Assembly: GCF_018294505.1 (NCBI RefSeq)
Contig: NC_057802.1
Location: forward strand, 307,818,961 to 307,882,960
DNA length: 64,000 nt
Direction of reading: 5' to 3'
DNA from: Triticum aestivum
Lineage: Eukaryota > Streptophyta > Magnoliopsida > Poales > Poaceae
Part shown: piece after piece, positions 32,818-45,252 of the stretch
Layout of the letters: every line of letters starts with the position of its first letter
Position numbering within the stretch: the first letter of the stretch is position 1
Notes under the pieces: model-generated
Seen by the model: the letters and a program-made list of their open reading frames with translations, nothing else
Databases searched by the model: none
Told to the model about the DNA's origin: nothing
Translations under genes and position numbers: made by a program

Positions 32818-34542
32818 TGAAGGAAATATGCCCTAGAGGCAATAATAAAGTTATTATTTATTTCCTTATTCTCATGATAAATGTTTATTATTCATGCTAG
32901 AACTGTATTAACATGAAACATAATACATGTGTGAATACATAGACAAACATAGTGTCACCAGTATGCCTCTACTTGACTAGCTCGTTGATCAAAGATGGTT
33001 ATGTTTTCTAGCCATAGACATGAGTTGTCATTTGATTAACGGGATCACATCATTAGGAGAATGATGTGATTGACTTGACCCATTCCATTAGCTTAGCACG
33101 CGATCGTTTAGTATTCTGCTATTGCTTTCTTCATGACTTATACATGTTCCTATGACTATGAGATTATGCAACTCTAGTTTACCGGAGGAACACTTTGTGT
33201 GCTACCAAACGTCACAACGTAACTGGGTGATTATAAAGGTGCTCTACAGGTGTCTCCAAAGGAACTTGTTGGGTTGGCGTATTTCGAGATTAGGATTTGT
33301 CACTCTGATTGTCGGAGAGGTATCTCTGGGCCCACTCGGTAATGCACATCACTATAAGCCTTGCAAGCATTACAACTAATGAGTTAGTTGCGGGATGATG
33401 TATTACAGAACGAGTAAAGAGACTTGCCGGTAACGAGATTGAGCTAGGTATTGAGATATCGACGATCGAATCTCGGGCAAGTATCATACCGATGACAAAG
33501 GGAACAACGTATGTTGTTATGCGGTTTGACTGATAAAGATCTTCGTAGGATATGTGGGAGCCAATATGAGCATCCAGGTTCCGCTATTGGTTATTGACCG
33601 GAGATGTGTCTCGGTCATGTCTACATAGTTCTCGAACCCGTAGGGTCCGTACGCTTAAAGTTCGATGACGGTTATATTATGAGTTGTGTTTTGATGTACC
33701 GAAGGTAGTTAGGAGTCCCGGATGAGATCGGGGACATGACGAGGAGTCTCGAAATAGTTGAGACGTAAAGATCGATATATTGGAGGACTATATTCGGACA
33801 TCGGAAAGGTTCCAAGTGATTCGGGTATTTTTCGGAGTACCGGAGAGTTACGGGAATTCGCCGGGGAGTATATGGGCCTTATTGGGCTTTAGGGGAAAGA
33901 GAGAGGAGAGGTTGCGCGCCCCCCAAGGCCTAGTCCGAATTGGACTAGGGGGAGGGGCTGCGCCCCCTCCTTCCTTCTCTTCTCTCTCCCCTTTCCTTGA
34001 CTCCTACTCCTACTACTTGGAAGGGGGGGATCCTACTCCCGGTCGGAGTAGGACTCCTCCTAGGGCGCGCCATAGAGAGGGCCGGCCCTCTCCCTCCTCC
34101 ACTCCTTTATATTCGGGGAAGGGGGCACCCCTTGGAGACACAACAATTGATCTCTTGATCTCTTAGCCGTGTGCGGTGCCCCCCTCCACCATAATCCACC
34201 TCGATAATATCGTAGCGGTGCTTAGGCGAAGCCCTGCGTCGGTAGAACATCATCATCGTCACCACGCCGTCGTGCTGACGGAACTCTCCCTCAAAGCTCG
34301 GATAGATCGGAGTTCGAGGGATGTCATCGAGCTGAACGTGTGCTGAACTCGGAGGTGCCGTGCGTTCGGTACTTGATCGGTCGGATCGTGAAGACGTACG
34401 ACTACATCAACCGCATTGTGCTAACGCTTCCGCTTTCAGTCTACGAGGGTATGTGGACACACTCTCCCCTCTCGTTGCTGTGCATCACCATGATCTTGCG
34501 TGTGCGTAGGATTTTTTTTTGAAATTACTACGTTCCCCAACA
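32818..34542 (+). repeat. E6 5' LTR
   Basis: 1725 bp, TGAAGGAAATATG to TTCCCCAACA, very close to 39659-41387. Core promoter region near TTTATATTC at about 34107-34115, where the 3' LTR keeps TTTATATAC. Confidence 0.95.
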
Positions 34543-34562
34543 GTGGCATCCAAGCCAGGTTT
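34543..34562 (+). other. E6 primer-binding site, degenerate
   Basis: GTGGCATCCAAGCCAGGTTT directly after the LTR. Copia elements of this group use initiator Met-tRNA (TGGTATCAGAGC). This copy matches that in position but has several changes. Confidence 0.6.
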
Positions 34563-35819
34563 TATGCGTAGATGTTATATGCACGAGTAGAACACAAGTG
34601 AGTTGTGGGCGATATAAGTAATACTGCTTACCAGCATGTCATACTTTGGTTCGGCAGTATTGTTGGATGAAGCGGCCCGGACCGACATTACGCGTACGCT
34701 TACGCGAGACTGGTTTTACCGGCGTGCTATGCACACAGGTGACTAGCGGGTGTCAGTTTCTCCAACTTTAGTTGAACTGAGTGTGGCTACGCCCGGTCCT
34801 TGCGAAGGTTAAAACAACACCAACTTGACAAACTATCGTTGTGGTTTTGATGCGTAGGTAAGAACGGTTCTTGCTCAGCCCGTAGCAGCCACGTAAAACT
34901 TGCAACAACAAAGTAGAGGACGTCTAACTTGTTTTTGCAGGGCATGTTGTGATGTGATATGGTCAAGGCATGATGCTATATTTTATTGTATGAGATGATC
35001 ATGTTTTGTAACCGAGTTATCGGCAACTGGCAGGAGCCATATGGTTGTCGCTTTATTGTATGCAATGCAAACGCCCTGTAATGCTTTACTTTATCACTAA
35101 GCAGTAGCGATAGTCGTAGAAGCATAAGTTGGCGAGACGATAATGATGCTACGATGGAGATCAAAGGTGTCGCGCCGGTAACGATGGTGATCATGACGGT
35201 GCTTCGGAGATGGAGATCACAAGCACAAGATGATGATGGCCTTATCATATCACTTATATTGATTGCATGTGATGTTTATCTTTTATGCATCTTATCTTGC
35301 TTTGATTGATGGTAACATTATAAGATGATCTCTCACTAAATTATCAAGGTATAAGTGTTCTCCCTGAGTATGCACCGTTGCGAAAGTTCTTCGTGCTGAG
35401 ACACCACATGATGATCGGGTGTGATAGGCTATACATTCAAATACAACGGGTGCAAAACAGTTGGACACGCAGAATAATCAGGTTAAACTTGACGAGCCTA
35501 GCATATAACAGATATGGCCTCAGAACACTGAGACCGAAAGGTCGAGCGTGAATCATATAGTAGATATGATCAACATAGCGATGTTCACCATTGAAACTAC
35601 TCCATCTCACGTGATGATCGGACATGGTTTAGTTGATTTGGATCACGTGATCACTTAGAGGATTAGAGGGATGTCTATCTAAGTGGGAGTTCTTAAGTAA
35701 TATGATTAATTGAACTTTAATTTATCATGAACTTAGTCCTGGTAGTATTAGCATATCTATGTTGTAGATCAATAGCTTGCGTTTAGCTCCCCTGTTTTAT
35801 TTTTTTGTATGTTCCTAGA
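34563..35819 (+). other. E6 untranslated leader
   Basis: No coding region is supported. This is the long 5' leader usual for Angela/BARE-1 elements between primer-binding site and gag. Confidence 0.6.
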
Positions 35820-38800
35820 GAAAACTAAGTTGAAAGATGTTAGTAGCAATGATACGGATTGGATCCGTGATCTGAGGTTTATCCTCATTGCTGCACAGAA
35901 GAATTATGTCGTTGATGCACCGCAAGGTGACAGACCTATTGTAGGAGCAGATGCAGACGTTATGAACGTTTGACAAAAGCTCGGTATGATGACTACTTGA
36001 TAGTTAAGTGCACCATGCTTTACGGCTTAGAACCGGGACTTCAAAAAAAATTGAACACCACGGAGCATATAAGATGTTCCAAGAGTTGAAATTGGTATTT
36101 CATACTCATGCCCGTGTTGAGAGGTATGAGACCTCTAACAGTACTTTCCTTACAAGATGGAGGAGAATAGCTCAAGCAGTGAGCATGTGCTCAGATTGTC
36201 TGGGTACTACAATCGCTTGAATCAAGTGGGAGTTAATCTTCCAGATAAGATAGTGATTGATAGAATTCTCTAGTCACCATCACCAAGTTAGTAGAACTTC
36301 CTGATGAACTACAATATGCAAGGGATAACGGAAGTAATTCCCGAGCTCTTCGCGATGCTGAAATCGACGAAGGTAGAAATCAAGAAAGAGCATCAAGTGT
36401 TGATGGTTAACAAGATCACTAGTTTCAAGTAAAGGGACAAAGGGAAGAAAGGGGAACTTCAAGAAGAACGGAAAACAAGTTGCTGCTCAAGTGAAGAAGC
36501 CCAATTCTAGACCTAAGCCTGAGACTAAGTGCTTCTACTCGAAGGGAGTGGTCACTGGAAGCGGAACTGCCCCAAGTATTTGGCAAATAAGAAGGATGGC
36601 AAAGTGAACAAAAGGTACATTGGATATACATGTTATTGATGTGTACTTTACTAGTGTTTATAGCAACCCCTCGGCATTTGATACTGGTTCAGTTGCTAAG
36701 AGTAGTAACTCGAAACGGGAGTTGCAGAATAAACAGAAACTAGTAAAGGGCGAGGTGACGATGTGTGTTGGAAGTAGTTCCAAGATTGTATGATCATCAT
36801 CGCACACTCCCTATACTTTCGGGATTAGTGTTGAAACTAAATAAGTGTTATTTGGTGTTTGCGTTGAGCATGAATATGATTTGATCATGTTTGTTGCAAT
36901 ACGGTTATTCATTTAAATTAGAGAATAATTCTTGTTCTGTTTACATGAATAAAACCCTCAATGGACATACACCCAATGAAAATGGTTTGTTGGATCTCGA
37001 TCGTGGTGATACACATTTTCATAATATTGAAGCCAAAAGATGCAAATTTAATAATGATAGTGCAACTTTTTTGTGACACTGCCATTTGGGTCATATCGGT
37101 GTAAAGCGCATGAAGAAACTCCATAAAGATGGACTTTGGGAATCACTTGGTGATGAATCATTTGATGCTTGCGAACCGTGCCTTTTGGGCAAGATGACTA
37201 CAACTCCGTTCTCCGGAACAATGGAACGAGCTACTGGCTTGTTGGAAATAATACATACCGATGTATGCGGTCCAATGACTATTGATGCTCATGGCGGTAT
37301 CGTTATTTTCTGACCTTCACAGAAGATTTGAGCAGATATGAGTATATCTACTTAATGAAGCACAAGTCTGAAACATTTGAAAAGTTCAAAGAATTTCAAA
37401 GTGAAGTGGAAAATCATCGTGACAAGAAAATAAGGTTTCTATGGTCTGATCGCGGAGACAAATATTTGAGTTACGAGTTTGATCTTCAATTAAAACAATG
37501 TGGAATAGTTTCACAAATTCGTGCCACCTGGAACACCACAACATAATGGTGTGTCCGAACGTCATAACCGTACTTTATTGGATATAGTGCAATCGATGAT
37601 GTTTCTTACCGATTTACCACTATAGTATTGGGGTTATGCATTAGAGACAGCTGCATTCACGTAAAAAAGGGCACCATCTAAATTCGTTTGAGATGACACC
37701 GTATGAACTGTGGTTTGGCAAGAAACCAAAGTTGTCGTTTCTTAAAGTTTGGGGTTGCGATACTTATGTGAAAAGCATTCATCCTGATAAGCTCAAACCC
37801 AAATTGGAGAAATGCATCTTCATAAGATACCCAAAGGAGACAGTTGGGTACACCTTCTATCACAGATCCGAAGGCAAATTCGTTGCTAAGAGTAGATCCT
37901 TTCTAGAGAAGGAGTTTCTCTCGAAAGAAGTGAGTGGGAGGAAAGTAGAACTTGATGAGGTAACTGTACCTGCTCCCTTATTGGGAAGTAGTTTATCACA
38001 GAAACCGGTTCCTGTGACACCTACACCAATTAGTGAGAAAGTTAATCATGATGATCATGAAACTTTAGATCAAGTTACTACCGAACCTCGTAGGTCAACC
38101 AGAGTAAGATCCGCACCAGAGTAAGATCCGCACCAGAGTGATACGGTAATCCTATTCTGGAGGTCATGTTACTTGACCATGACGAACCTATGAACTATGA
38201 GGAAGCGATGATGAGCCCAGATTCCGCAAAATGGCTTGAGGCCATGAAATCTGAGATGGGATCCATGTATGAGAACAAAGTATGGACTTTGATTGACTTC
38301 CCCGATGATTGGTGAGCCATTGAGATTAAATGGATCTTCAAGAGGAAAATGGACGCTGATAGTAGTGTTACTATCTACAAAGCTAGAATTGTCGCAAAAA
38401 GGTTTTCGACAAGTTCAAGGTGTTGACTACGATGAGAGTTTCTCACTCGTATCTATGCTTAAGTCTGTCCGAATCATGTTAGCAATTGCCGCATTTTATG
38501 AAATCTGGCAAATGGATAAACAAAACTGCATTCCTTAATGGATTTATTAAAGAATAGATGTATATGATGCAACCAGAAGGTTTTGTCAATCCTAAAGGTG
38601 CTAACAAAATATGCAAGCTCCAGTGATCCATTTATGGACTGGTGCAAGCATCTCGGAGTTGGAATATACGCTTTGATAAGTTGATCAAAGCATATAGTTT
38701 TATACAGACTTGCGGTGAAGCCTGTATTTACAAGAAAGTGAGTGGGAGCACTACAGCATTTCTGATAAGTATATGTGAATGACATGTTGTTGATCGGAAA

Positions 38801-39420
38801 TAATGTAGAATTATTCTGCAAAACATAAAGGAGTGTTTGAAAGGAGTTTTTCAAAGAAAGACCTCAGTGAAGCTGATTACATATTGAGCATCAAGATCTA
38901 TAGAGATAGATCAAGACGCTTGATAAGCTTTTTTTCAATGAGTACATACCTTGACAAGATTTTGAAGTAGTTCAAAATAGAACAGTCAAAGAAAGAGTTC
39001 TTGCTTGTGTTACAAGGTGTGAAATTGAGTAAGACTCAAAGCCCGACCACGGCAGAAGATAGAAAGAGAATGAAAGTCATTCCCTATGCCTTGGCCATAG
39101 GTTCTATAAAGTATGCCATGTTGTGTACCAGATCTATTGTATACCCTACACTGATTTTGGCAAGGGAGTACAATAGTGATCTAGGAGTAGATCACTGGAC
39201 TGCGGTCAAAATTATCCTTAGTGGAATAAGGATATGTTTCTCGATTATGGAGGTGACAAAAAGGTTCGTCGTAAAGGGTTACGTCGATGCAAATTTTGAC
39301 ACTGATCCAGATGACTCTAAGTCTCAATCTGGATACATATTGAAAGTGGGAGCAATTAGCTAGAGTAGCTCCGTGCAGAGCATTGTTGACATAGAAATTT
39401 GCAAAATACATACGGATCTG
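35820..39420 (+). pseudogene. E6 Copia gag-pol, heavily broken
   Basis: Short frames follow the Copia order. Gag remnants occur at about 35850-36430. The pre-integrase zinc region is at 36960-37120 (CHLGHIGVKRMKKLHKDGL, then CEPCLLGK at 37170). Integrase remnants are at 37230-37620 (LLEIIHTDVCGPM, then FLWSDRGDKYLSYEF). The C-terminal integrase block is at 37690-38124 (MTPYELWFGKKP). Reverse transcriptase spans 38200-39360: WIFKRKMDAD, YDESFSLVSMLKSVRIMLAI, a spot near 38770 where the YVDD motif is lost, and SKTQSPTTAEDRKRM. At least ten stops or frameshifts are seen. Compare 49516-50100, where the same reverse transcriptase part is open with YVDD intact. Not functional. Confidence 0.85.
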
Positions 39421-39489
39421 AATGTGGCAGACCCGTTGACTAAACTTCTCTCACAAGCAAAACATGATCACACCTTAGTACTCTTTGGG

Positions 39490-39640
39490 TGTTAATCACA
39501 TAGCGATGTGAACTAGATTATTGACTCTAGTAAACCCTTTGGGTGTTGGTCACATGACGATGTGAACTATGGGTGTTAATCACATGGTGATGTGAACTAT
39601 TGGTGTTAAATCACATGGCGATGTGAACTAGATTATTGAC
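39490..39640 (+). repeat. Tandem CACAT..ATGTG hairpin repeats before E6 3' LTR
   Basis: Four copies of a unit with GGTGTTAATCACATGGCGATGTGAACTA-like sequence. The inverted repeats CACAT-N4-ATGTG lie at 39497-39510, 39551-39564, 39581-39594 and 39612-39625. They stand between the pol end and the purine tract. Confidence 0.9.
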
Positions 39641-39658
39641 TTAGTGCAAGTGGGAGAC

Positions 39659-41387
39659 TGAAGGAAATATGCCCTAGAGGCAATAATAAAGTTATTATTT
39701 ATTTCCTTATTCTCATGATAAATGTTTATTATTCATGCTAGAATTGTATTAACCGGAAACATAATACATGTGTGAATACATAGACAAACATAGTGTCACT
39801 ACTATGCCTCTACTTGAGTAGCTCGTTGATCAAAGATGGTTATGTTTCCTAGCCATAGACATGAGTTGTCATTTGATTAACGGGATCAGATCATTAGGAG
39901 AATTATGTGATTGACTTGACCCATTCCGTTAGCTTATCACACGATCGTTTAGTATTCTGCTATTGCTTTCCTCATGACTTATACATGTTCCTATGACTAT
40001 GAGATTATGCAACTCCCGTTTACCGGAGAAACACTTTTTGTGCTACCAAATGTCACAACGTAACTGGGTGATTATAAAGGTGCTCTACAGGTGTCTCCAA
40101 AGGTACTTGTCGGGTTGGCGTATTTTGAGATTAGGATTTGTCACTCCGATTGTCGGAGAGGTATCTCTGGGCCCACTCGGTAATGCACATCACTATAAGC
40201 CTTGCAAGCATTGCAACTAATGAGTTAGTTGCAGGATGATGTATTACAGGACGAGTAAAGAGACTTGCCGGTAACGAGATTGAAATAGGTATTGAGATAC
40301 CGACGATCGAATCTCGGGCAAGTAACATACCGATGACAAAGGGAACAACGTATGTTGTTACGCGGTTTGACCGATAAAGATCTTCGTAGGATATGTGGGA
40401 GCCAATATGAGCATCCAGGTTCCGCTATTGGTTATTGACCGGAGATGTGTCTCGGTCATGTCTACATAGTTCTCGAACCCGTAGGGTCCGCACGCTTAAA
40501 GTTCGATGACGGTTATATTATGAGTTGTGTTTTGATGTACCGAAGGTAGTTAGGAGTCCCGGATGAGATCGGGGACATGACGAGGAGTCTCGAAATGGTC
40601 GAGACGTAAAGATCGATATATTGGACGACTATATTCGGGCATCGGAAAGGTTCCAAGTGATTCGGGTATTTTTCGGAGTACCGGAGAGTTACAGGAATTC
40701 GTCGGGGAGTATATGGGCCTTATTGGGCTTTAGGGGAAAGAGAGAGGAGAGGCTGCGCCCCCCCCCCCCCAAGGCCTAGTCCGAATTGAACTAGGGGGAG
40801 GGGCTGCGCCCCCTCCTTCCTTCTCTTCTCTCTCCCCTGTCCTTGACTCCTACTCCTACTACTTGGAAGGGGGGAATCCTACTCCCGGTCAGAGTAGGAC
40901 TCCACCTAGGGCGCGCCATAGAGAGGGTCGGCCCTCCCCCTCCTCCACTCCTTTATATACAGAGAAGGGGGCACCCCTTGGAGACACAACAATTGATCTC
41001 TTGATCTCTTAGCTGTGTGCGGTGCCCCCTTCCACCATAATCCACCTCGATAATATCATAGCGGTGCTTAGGCGAAGCCCTGCGTCGGTAGAACATCATC
41101 ATCGTCACCACTCCGTCGTGCTGACGGAACTCTCCCTCAAAGCTCGGCTGGATCGGAGTTCGAGGGATGTCATCGAGCTGAACGTGTGCTGAACTCGGAG
41201 GTGCCGTGCGTTCGGTACTTGATCGGTCGGATCGTGAAGACGTACGACTACATCAACCGCGTTGTGCTAACGCTTCCGCTTTCGGTCTACAAGGGTATGT
41301 GGACACACTCTCCCCTCTTGTTGCTATGCATCACCATGATCTTGCGTGTGCGTAGGATTTTTTTTGAAATTACTACGTTCCCCAACA
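39659..41387 (+). repeat. E6 3' LTR
   Basis: 1729 bp. TATA at 40954-40959 in CTTTATATAC. A C-run of about 14 at 40757-40770 is a length difference from the 5' LTR. Ends at 41387, followed by CTTTA. Confidence 0.95.
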
Positions 41388-41392
41388 CTTTA

Positions 41393-42614
41393 TATGAAAG
41401 TTTTTATAATATCCCTCTTGGATGCTATCATATTATGACTAATTTTATAACCAAAGCAAATTACCATGCTGTTTAGAGACTCTCAAAATAATATAAGTGA
41501 ATTGTGGGAGTTCATCAATTTCTATAAAATAAAACCACCGCCGTGCTCTAAAAAGATATAAGTGCAGCACTAGAGCAAATTTGCCTAGCTCAAAAGATAT
41601 AAGTGAAGCACATAGAGTATTCTAATAAATCACGATTCATGCATGTCTCTCTCAAAATGTGTGTACATCAAGGATGATTGTGGCAAACTAAAAAGGAAAT
41701 AATCAAATCATACAAGACGCTCCAAGCAAAAACACATATCATGTGGTGAATAAAAATATAGCCTCAAGTAAAGTTATAGATAGACGAAGACGAAAGAGGG
41801 GATGCCTTCCGGGGCATCCCCAAGCTTAGGCTCTTGGTTGTCCTTGAGTATTACCTTGGGGTGCCTTGGGCATCCCCAAGCTTAGGCTCTTGCCACTCCT
41901 TATTCCATAGTCCATCAAATCCTTACCCAAAACTTGAAAACTTCACAACACAAAACTCAACAGAAAATCTCGTAAGCTCCGTTAGTATAAGAAAATAAAT
42001 CACCACTTTTGGTACTGTTGTGAACTCATTCTTAATTTATGTTGGTGTAATATCTACTGTATTCCAACTTTTCCATGGTTCATACCCCCCCCCCCCCCCC
42101 GATACTAGCCATAGATGCATCAAAATAAGCAAACAACACGCGAAAAACAGAATCTGTCAAAAACAGAACAGCCTGTAGTAATCTAGATAGTTTGCATACT
42201 TCTGTAACTCCAAAAATCCTGAAAAATTAGGACGACCTAAGCAATTTGTATATCAATCTACTGTAAAAAAATTCAGAATTTTATCACGCTTCTGTGATTT
42301 TAAACAATTATGGGACTGAGCGCAAAAGTTTCTGTTTTTTCAGCAAGATCAAATCTGCTATTACCGTAAGCTAATCCAAAGGTCTTACTTGGCACAAACA
42401 CTAGTTAAAACACAAAACCACATCTATCCAGAGGCTAGATGAATTATTCAAAGCAAAACAGAACCTAAAAAGCGAAAACATAAAATAAAATTGGGTTGCC
42501 TCCCAACAAGCGCTATCGTTTAACGCCCTTAGCTAGGCATAAAACACGAATAGATCTAAGTGTTATCATCTCCCACTTTTGGGAAGTAAAGAGAAAATTT
42601 CTTATCTATGGCAT
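41393..42614 (-). other. E5 internal non-coding part, right of E6
   Basis: Matches 23760-25000 of E4 in reverse. It includes an inverted repeat GGGGATGCC/GGCATCCCC at 41798-41821 followed by CAAGCTTAGG, a second CATCCCCAAGCTTAGG near 41871, a C-run at 42087-42100, and the GTTGCCTCCCAACAAGCGC block near 42494. No supported gene. Confidence 0.7.
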
Positions 42615-43148
42615 TTATCTTTCTATTTTTTGAAAGCACATGGCCATTAATCGTAGAAAAAGATTAAGCACATGACAAAAATTTGCATCTAAACTAGCCT
42701 TCGTCTCTTTAATTATTTCATTTTGATAGAAACTCATAATAGCGGTTGATTCAACACCCTTTTCCTTGGGGTGCCCAAATATGGTTTTCATCTTCTCATA
42801 AGTATCCATGGCATCCCCTCCAAGAAAACCATTTTCAAATATAGAATCCAAAACTTGCTTAAAAGAAGGAGGTAGGCCAATATAAAAGCTTTCTAAATAT
42901 ATCTCAATCTGATATTGTGGCACATAGCTAGCTTGAATCCTCAACAGCCTATCCCAAGCATCTTTCAAAGATTCATCAAGCAAATAATGAAAAATTCCGG
43001 GATCATCTTCATCAAAATTGAAATCCTCCTTAACTACCCTAGTAAGTCTTTCCACAACATCATTATTTATGAGCTTAGAAAGGACATATGGGTCATCCAA
43101 GGTACTTGAATCTGGGAGAAAACCCGTAGCTCTTCTAGATTCGGCCAT
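42615..43148 (-). CDS. E5 gag-like ORF
   Basis: ATG at 43148 (MAESRRATGFLPDSS) is the natural start, about 160 bp after the primer-binding site; the frame stays open upstream into the LTR but has no biological meaning there. The 177-residue product has an Athila-type Gag N-terminal region: DDPYVLSKLINNDVVERLTR, ESLKDAWDRLLRIQASYVP, then QYQIEIYLESFYIGLPPSFK and DTYEKMKTIFG. The LKDAWDRL and FYIGLP blocks correspond to LPQSWGRLLQL and FYNGL in the E7 gag. It lacks protease and polymerase and ends at 42615, so E5 holds only a short Gag fragment. Confidence 0.65.
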   Translation of the reverse strand: MAESRRATGFLPDSSTLDDPYVLSKLINNDVVERLTRVVKEDFNFDEDDPGIFHYLLDESLKDAWDRLLRIQASYVPQYQIEIYLESFYIGLPPSFKQVLDSIFENGFLGGDAMDTYEKMKTIFGHPKEKGVESTAIMSFYQNEIIKETKASLDANFCHVLNLFLRLMAMCFQKIER

Positions 43149-43309
43149 GGAGATAGAGATGAACGAAAGGGAGGCGAAGGAAAGGCAAATCTTTTCAAAA
43201 ATCGTTTTAGAAGTGGGGGAGAAGAAAACGAGAGGCGAACGGCAAATAATGTAATGCGAGAGGTGAGAGTTTATGATGGGTACTTGGTATGTCTTGACTT
43301 GGCGTAGAT

Positions 43310-43328
43310 CTCCCCGGCAACGGTGCCA
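43310..43328 (-). other. E5 primer-binding site (tRNA-Asp type)
   Basis: Reverse complement reads TGGCACCGTTGCCGGGGAG, complementary to tRNA-Asp 3' end with one mismatch, eleven bases from the LTR. Confidence 0.85.
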
Positions 43329-43339
43329 GAAATTCTTCC

Positions 43340-44938
43340 TGCTACATCTTGAGCTTGCGTTGGTTTTTCCCTTGAAGAGGAAAGGGTGATGCAGCAAAGT
43401 AGAGTAAGTATTTCCCTCAGCTTTTGAGAACCAAGTTATCAATCTAGTAGGACACAACACGCAAGCCATCGAATACATGCACAAACAAACACCAACTTGC
43501 ACCCAACGCGATAAAGGGGTTGACAATCCCTTCACGGTGATTTGCAAAGTGAGATCTGATAGAGATGGATGAACGGTAAAGTAATATTTTTGGTATTTTT
43601 GGTTTATGTAACGGAAAGTAAAAGATTGCAAAGAAAGTAAATAGGAAACTAAAACTGTAGATCGGAAACTTATATGATGGAAAGTAGACCCGGGGGCCAT
43701 AGGTTTCACTAGAGGCTTCTCTCAAGATAGAAATTATTACGGTGGGTGAACAAATTACTGCCGAGCAATTGATAGAAAAGCGCAAAGTTATGACGACATC
43801 TAAGGCAATGATCATGAATATAGGCATCACGTCCGTGTCAAGTAGACCGAAACGATTCTGCATCTACTACTATTACTCCGCACATCGTCCGACTCCTGCC
43901 TGCATCTAGAGTATTAAGTTCATAAAAACAGTGTAACACATTAAGTAAGATGACATGATGTAGCAGGATTAACTCAAGCAATATGATGAAAACCCCATCT
44001 TGTTATCCTCGATAGCAACAATACAATACAATACATGTCGGTTCCCCTTCCGCCACTAGGATCGAGCACTGCAAGATTGAACCCAAAGCTAAGCACTTCT
44101 CCCATTGCAAGAAAAACCAATCTAGTTGGCCAAACCAAATCGATAGTTCGAAGAGACTTGCAAAGATATCAAATCATGCATATAAGAATTCAGAGGAGAT
44201 TCAAATAATATTCATGGATAAGCTGATCATAAATCCACAATTCATCAGATCTCGGCAAACACACTGCAACGGAGTATTACATCGAATAGATCTCCAAGAA
44301 CATCGAGGAGAACATGGTATTGAGAATCAAAAAGAGAGAAGAAGCCATTTAGCTACTAGCTATGGACTCGTAGGTCCATGGTAAACTACTCACGCTTCAT
44401 CAGAGATGCAATGGTGTTGATGTAGAAGCCCTCCATGATCGAATCCCCCTCCGGCAGGACGCCGGAAAAGGCCCCTAGATGGGATCTCACGGGTACAGAA
44501 GGTTGCAGCAGTGGAAAAGTGGTTTCGTGGCTCTCCTGGAAGGTTTTGGGATATTTGAGAATCTATAGTCGGAAGAAATAGGTTGGTGGAGTCACGAGGG
44601 GCCCACAAGGGTGGGGGGCGTGCCCTACCCCCTGGGCGCGCCTCCTGACCTTGTGGCCGCCTCGTGGCTTTCCTGACGTGCACTCAAAGCCCGCTGGATG
44701 TCTTCTGGTCCAAGAAAAATCATCGTGAAAGTTTCATTCCGTTTGGACTCCGTTTGGTATTCCTTTTCCGCGAAACTCTAAAACAAGGAAAAAAACAGGA
44801 ACTGGCACTGGGCTCTCAGTTAATAGGTTAGTCCCCAAAAACATATAAAATAGCATATTAATGCATATAAAACATCCAAAACAGATAATATAATAGCATG
44901 GAACAATCAAAAATTATAGATACGTTGGATACGTATCA
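43340..44938 (-). repeat. E5 5' LTR
   Basis: 1599 bp, reverse orientation, TGCTACATCTTG to TACGTATCA. The same family continues at 62996-64000. Followed by CACCT (44939-44943); the matching target copy would be off-window. Confidence 0.88.
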
Positions 44939-45252
44939 CACCTCCCTCTGATATTATTTGCACCAGAAATTCTTAAATATTCAGAAAAAATCGTATTAAA
45001 TTTTCAGAGTATCCTGAGAACTTTAATTTTTGGATCATTTTTTATTGCACGGGACATTCAAAAAACAAACAAAATATGGCATTTTATTTTATTTAACTAG
45101 TAGGAACAGAAAATAAAAGGTAGGGACAGAATGTAGTGCTCACTAAATTCATCAACTTCATACCTCTAAAAAATGATCCATTAATAAGGTTGATCTAGTC
45201 TTATTAACAACCACTTTTGATTAGCATGAAATCGAAGAACTTCTGTAAATCA

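Larger units (their letters stand above)
32818..41387 (+). mobile_element. E6: complete Angela/BARE-1-type Copia retrotransposon
   Basis: LTRs are 32818-34542 (1725 bp) and 39659-41387 (1729 bp). The 5-bp duplication CTTTA is perfect (32813-32817 and 41388-41392). A primer-binding-like site follows the 5' LTR, and AGTGCAAGTGGGAGAC is the purine tract before the 3' LTR. The LTR termini TGAAGGAAATATGCC and TTCCCCAACA are typical of Triticeae Angela/BARE-1/WIS. The internal 5.1 kb encodes Copia gag-pol in many broken frames. Structurally complete, coding-dead; inserted in E5. Confidence 0.95.
30859..44938 (-). mobile_element. E5: non-autonomous Athila-like Gypsy element, split by E3 (in its 3' LTR) and E6
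   Basis: Minus strand. The 5' LTR is complete (43340-44938). The 3' LTR is seen only as its promoter-side part (30859-31166), because E3 was inserted in it and the remainder lies off-window left. The primer-binding site is at 43310-43328, a gag-like frame at 43148-42615, and a long non-coding part follows, interrupted by E6 (32818-41387). The non-coding part matches that of E4 in reverse (the GGGGATGCC hairpins and the GTTGGGAGGCAACCC block), so E4 and E5 belong to one superfamily but differ in their 5' ORF. Confidence 0.85.

Noticed and set aside
43149..43709. N-terminal extension of the E5 gag-like frame
   Set aside because: The extension translates the primer-binding site and the LTR; the natural ATG is at 43148.
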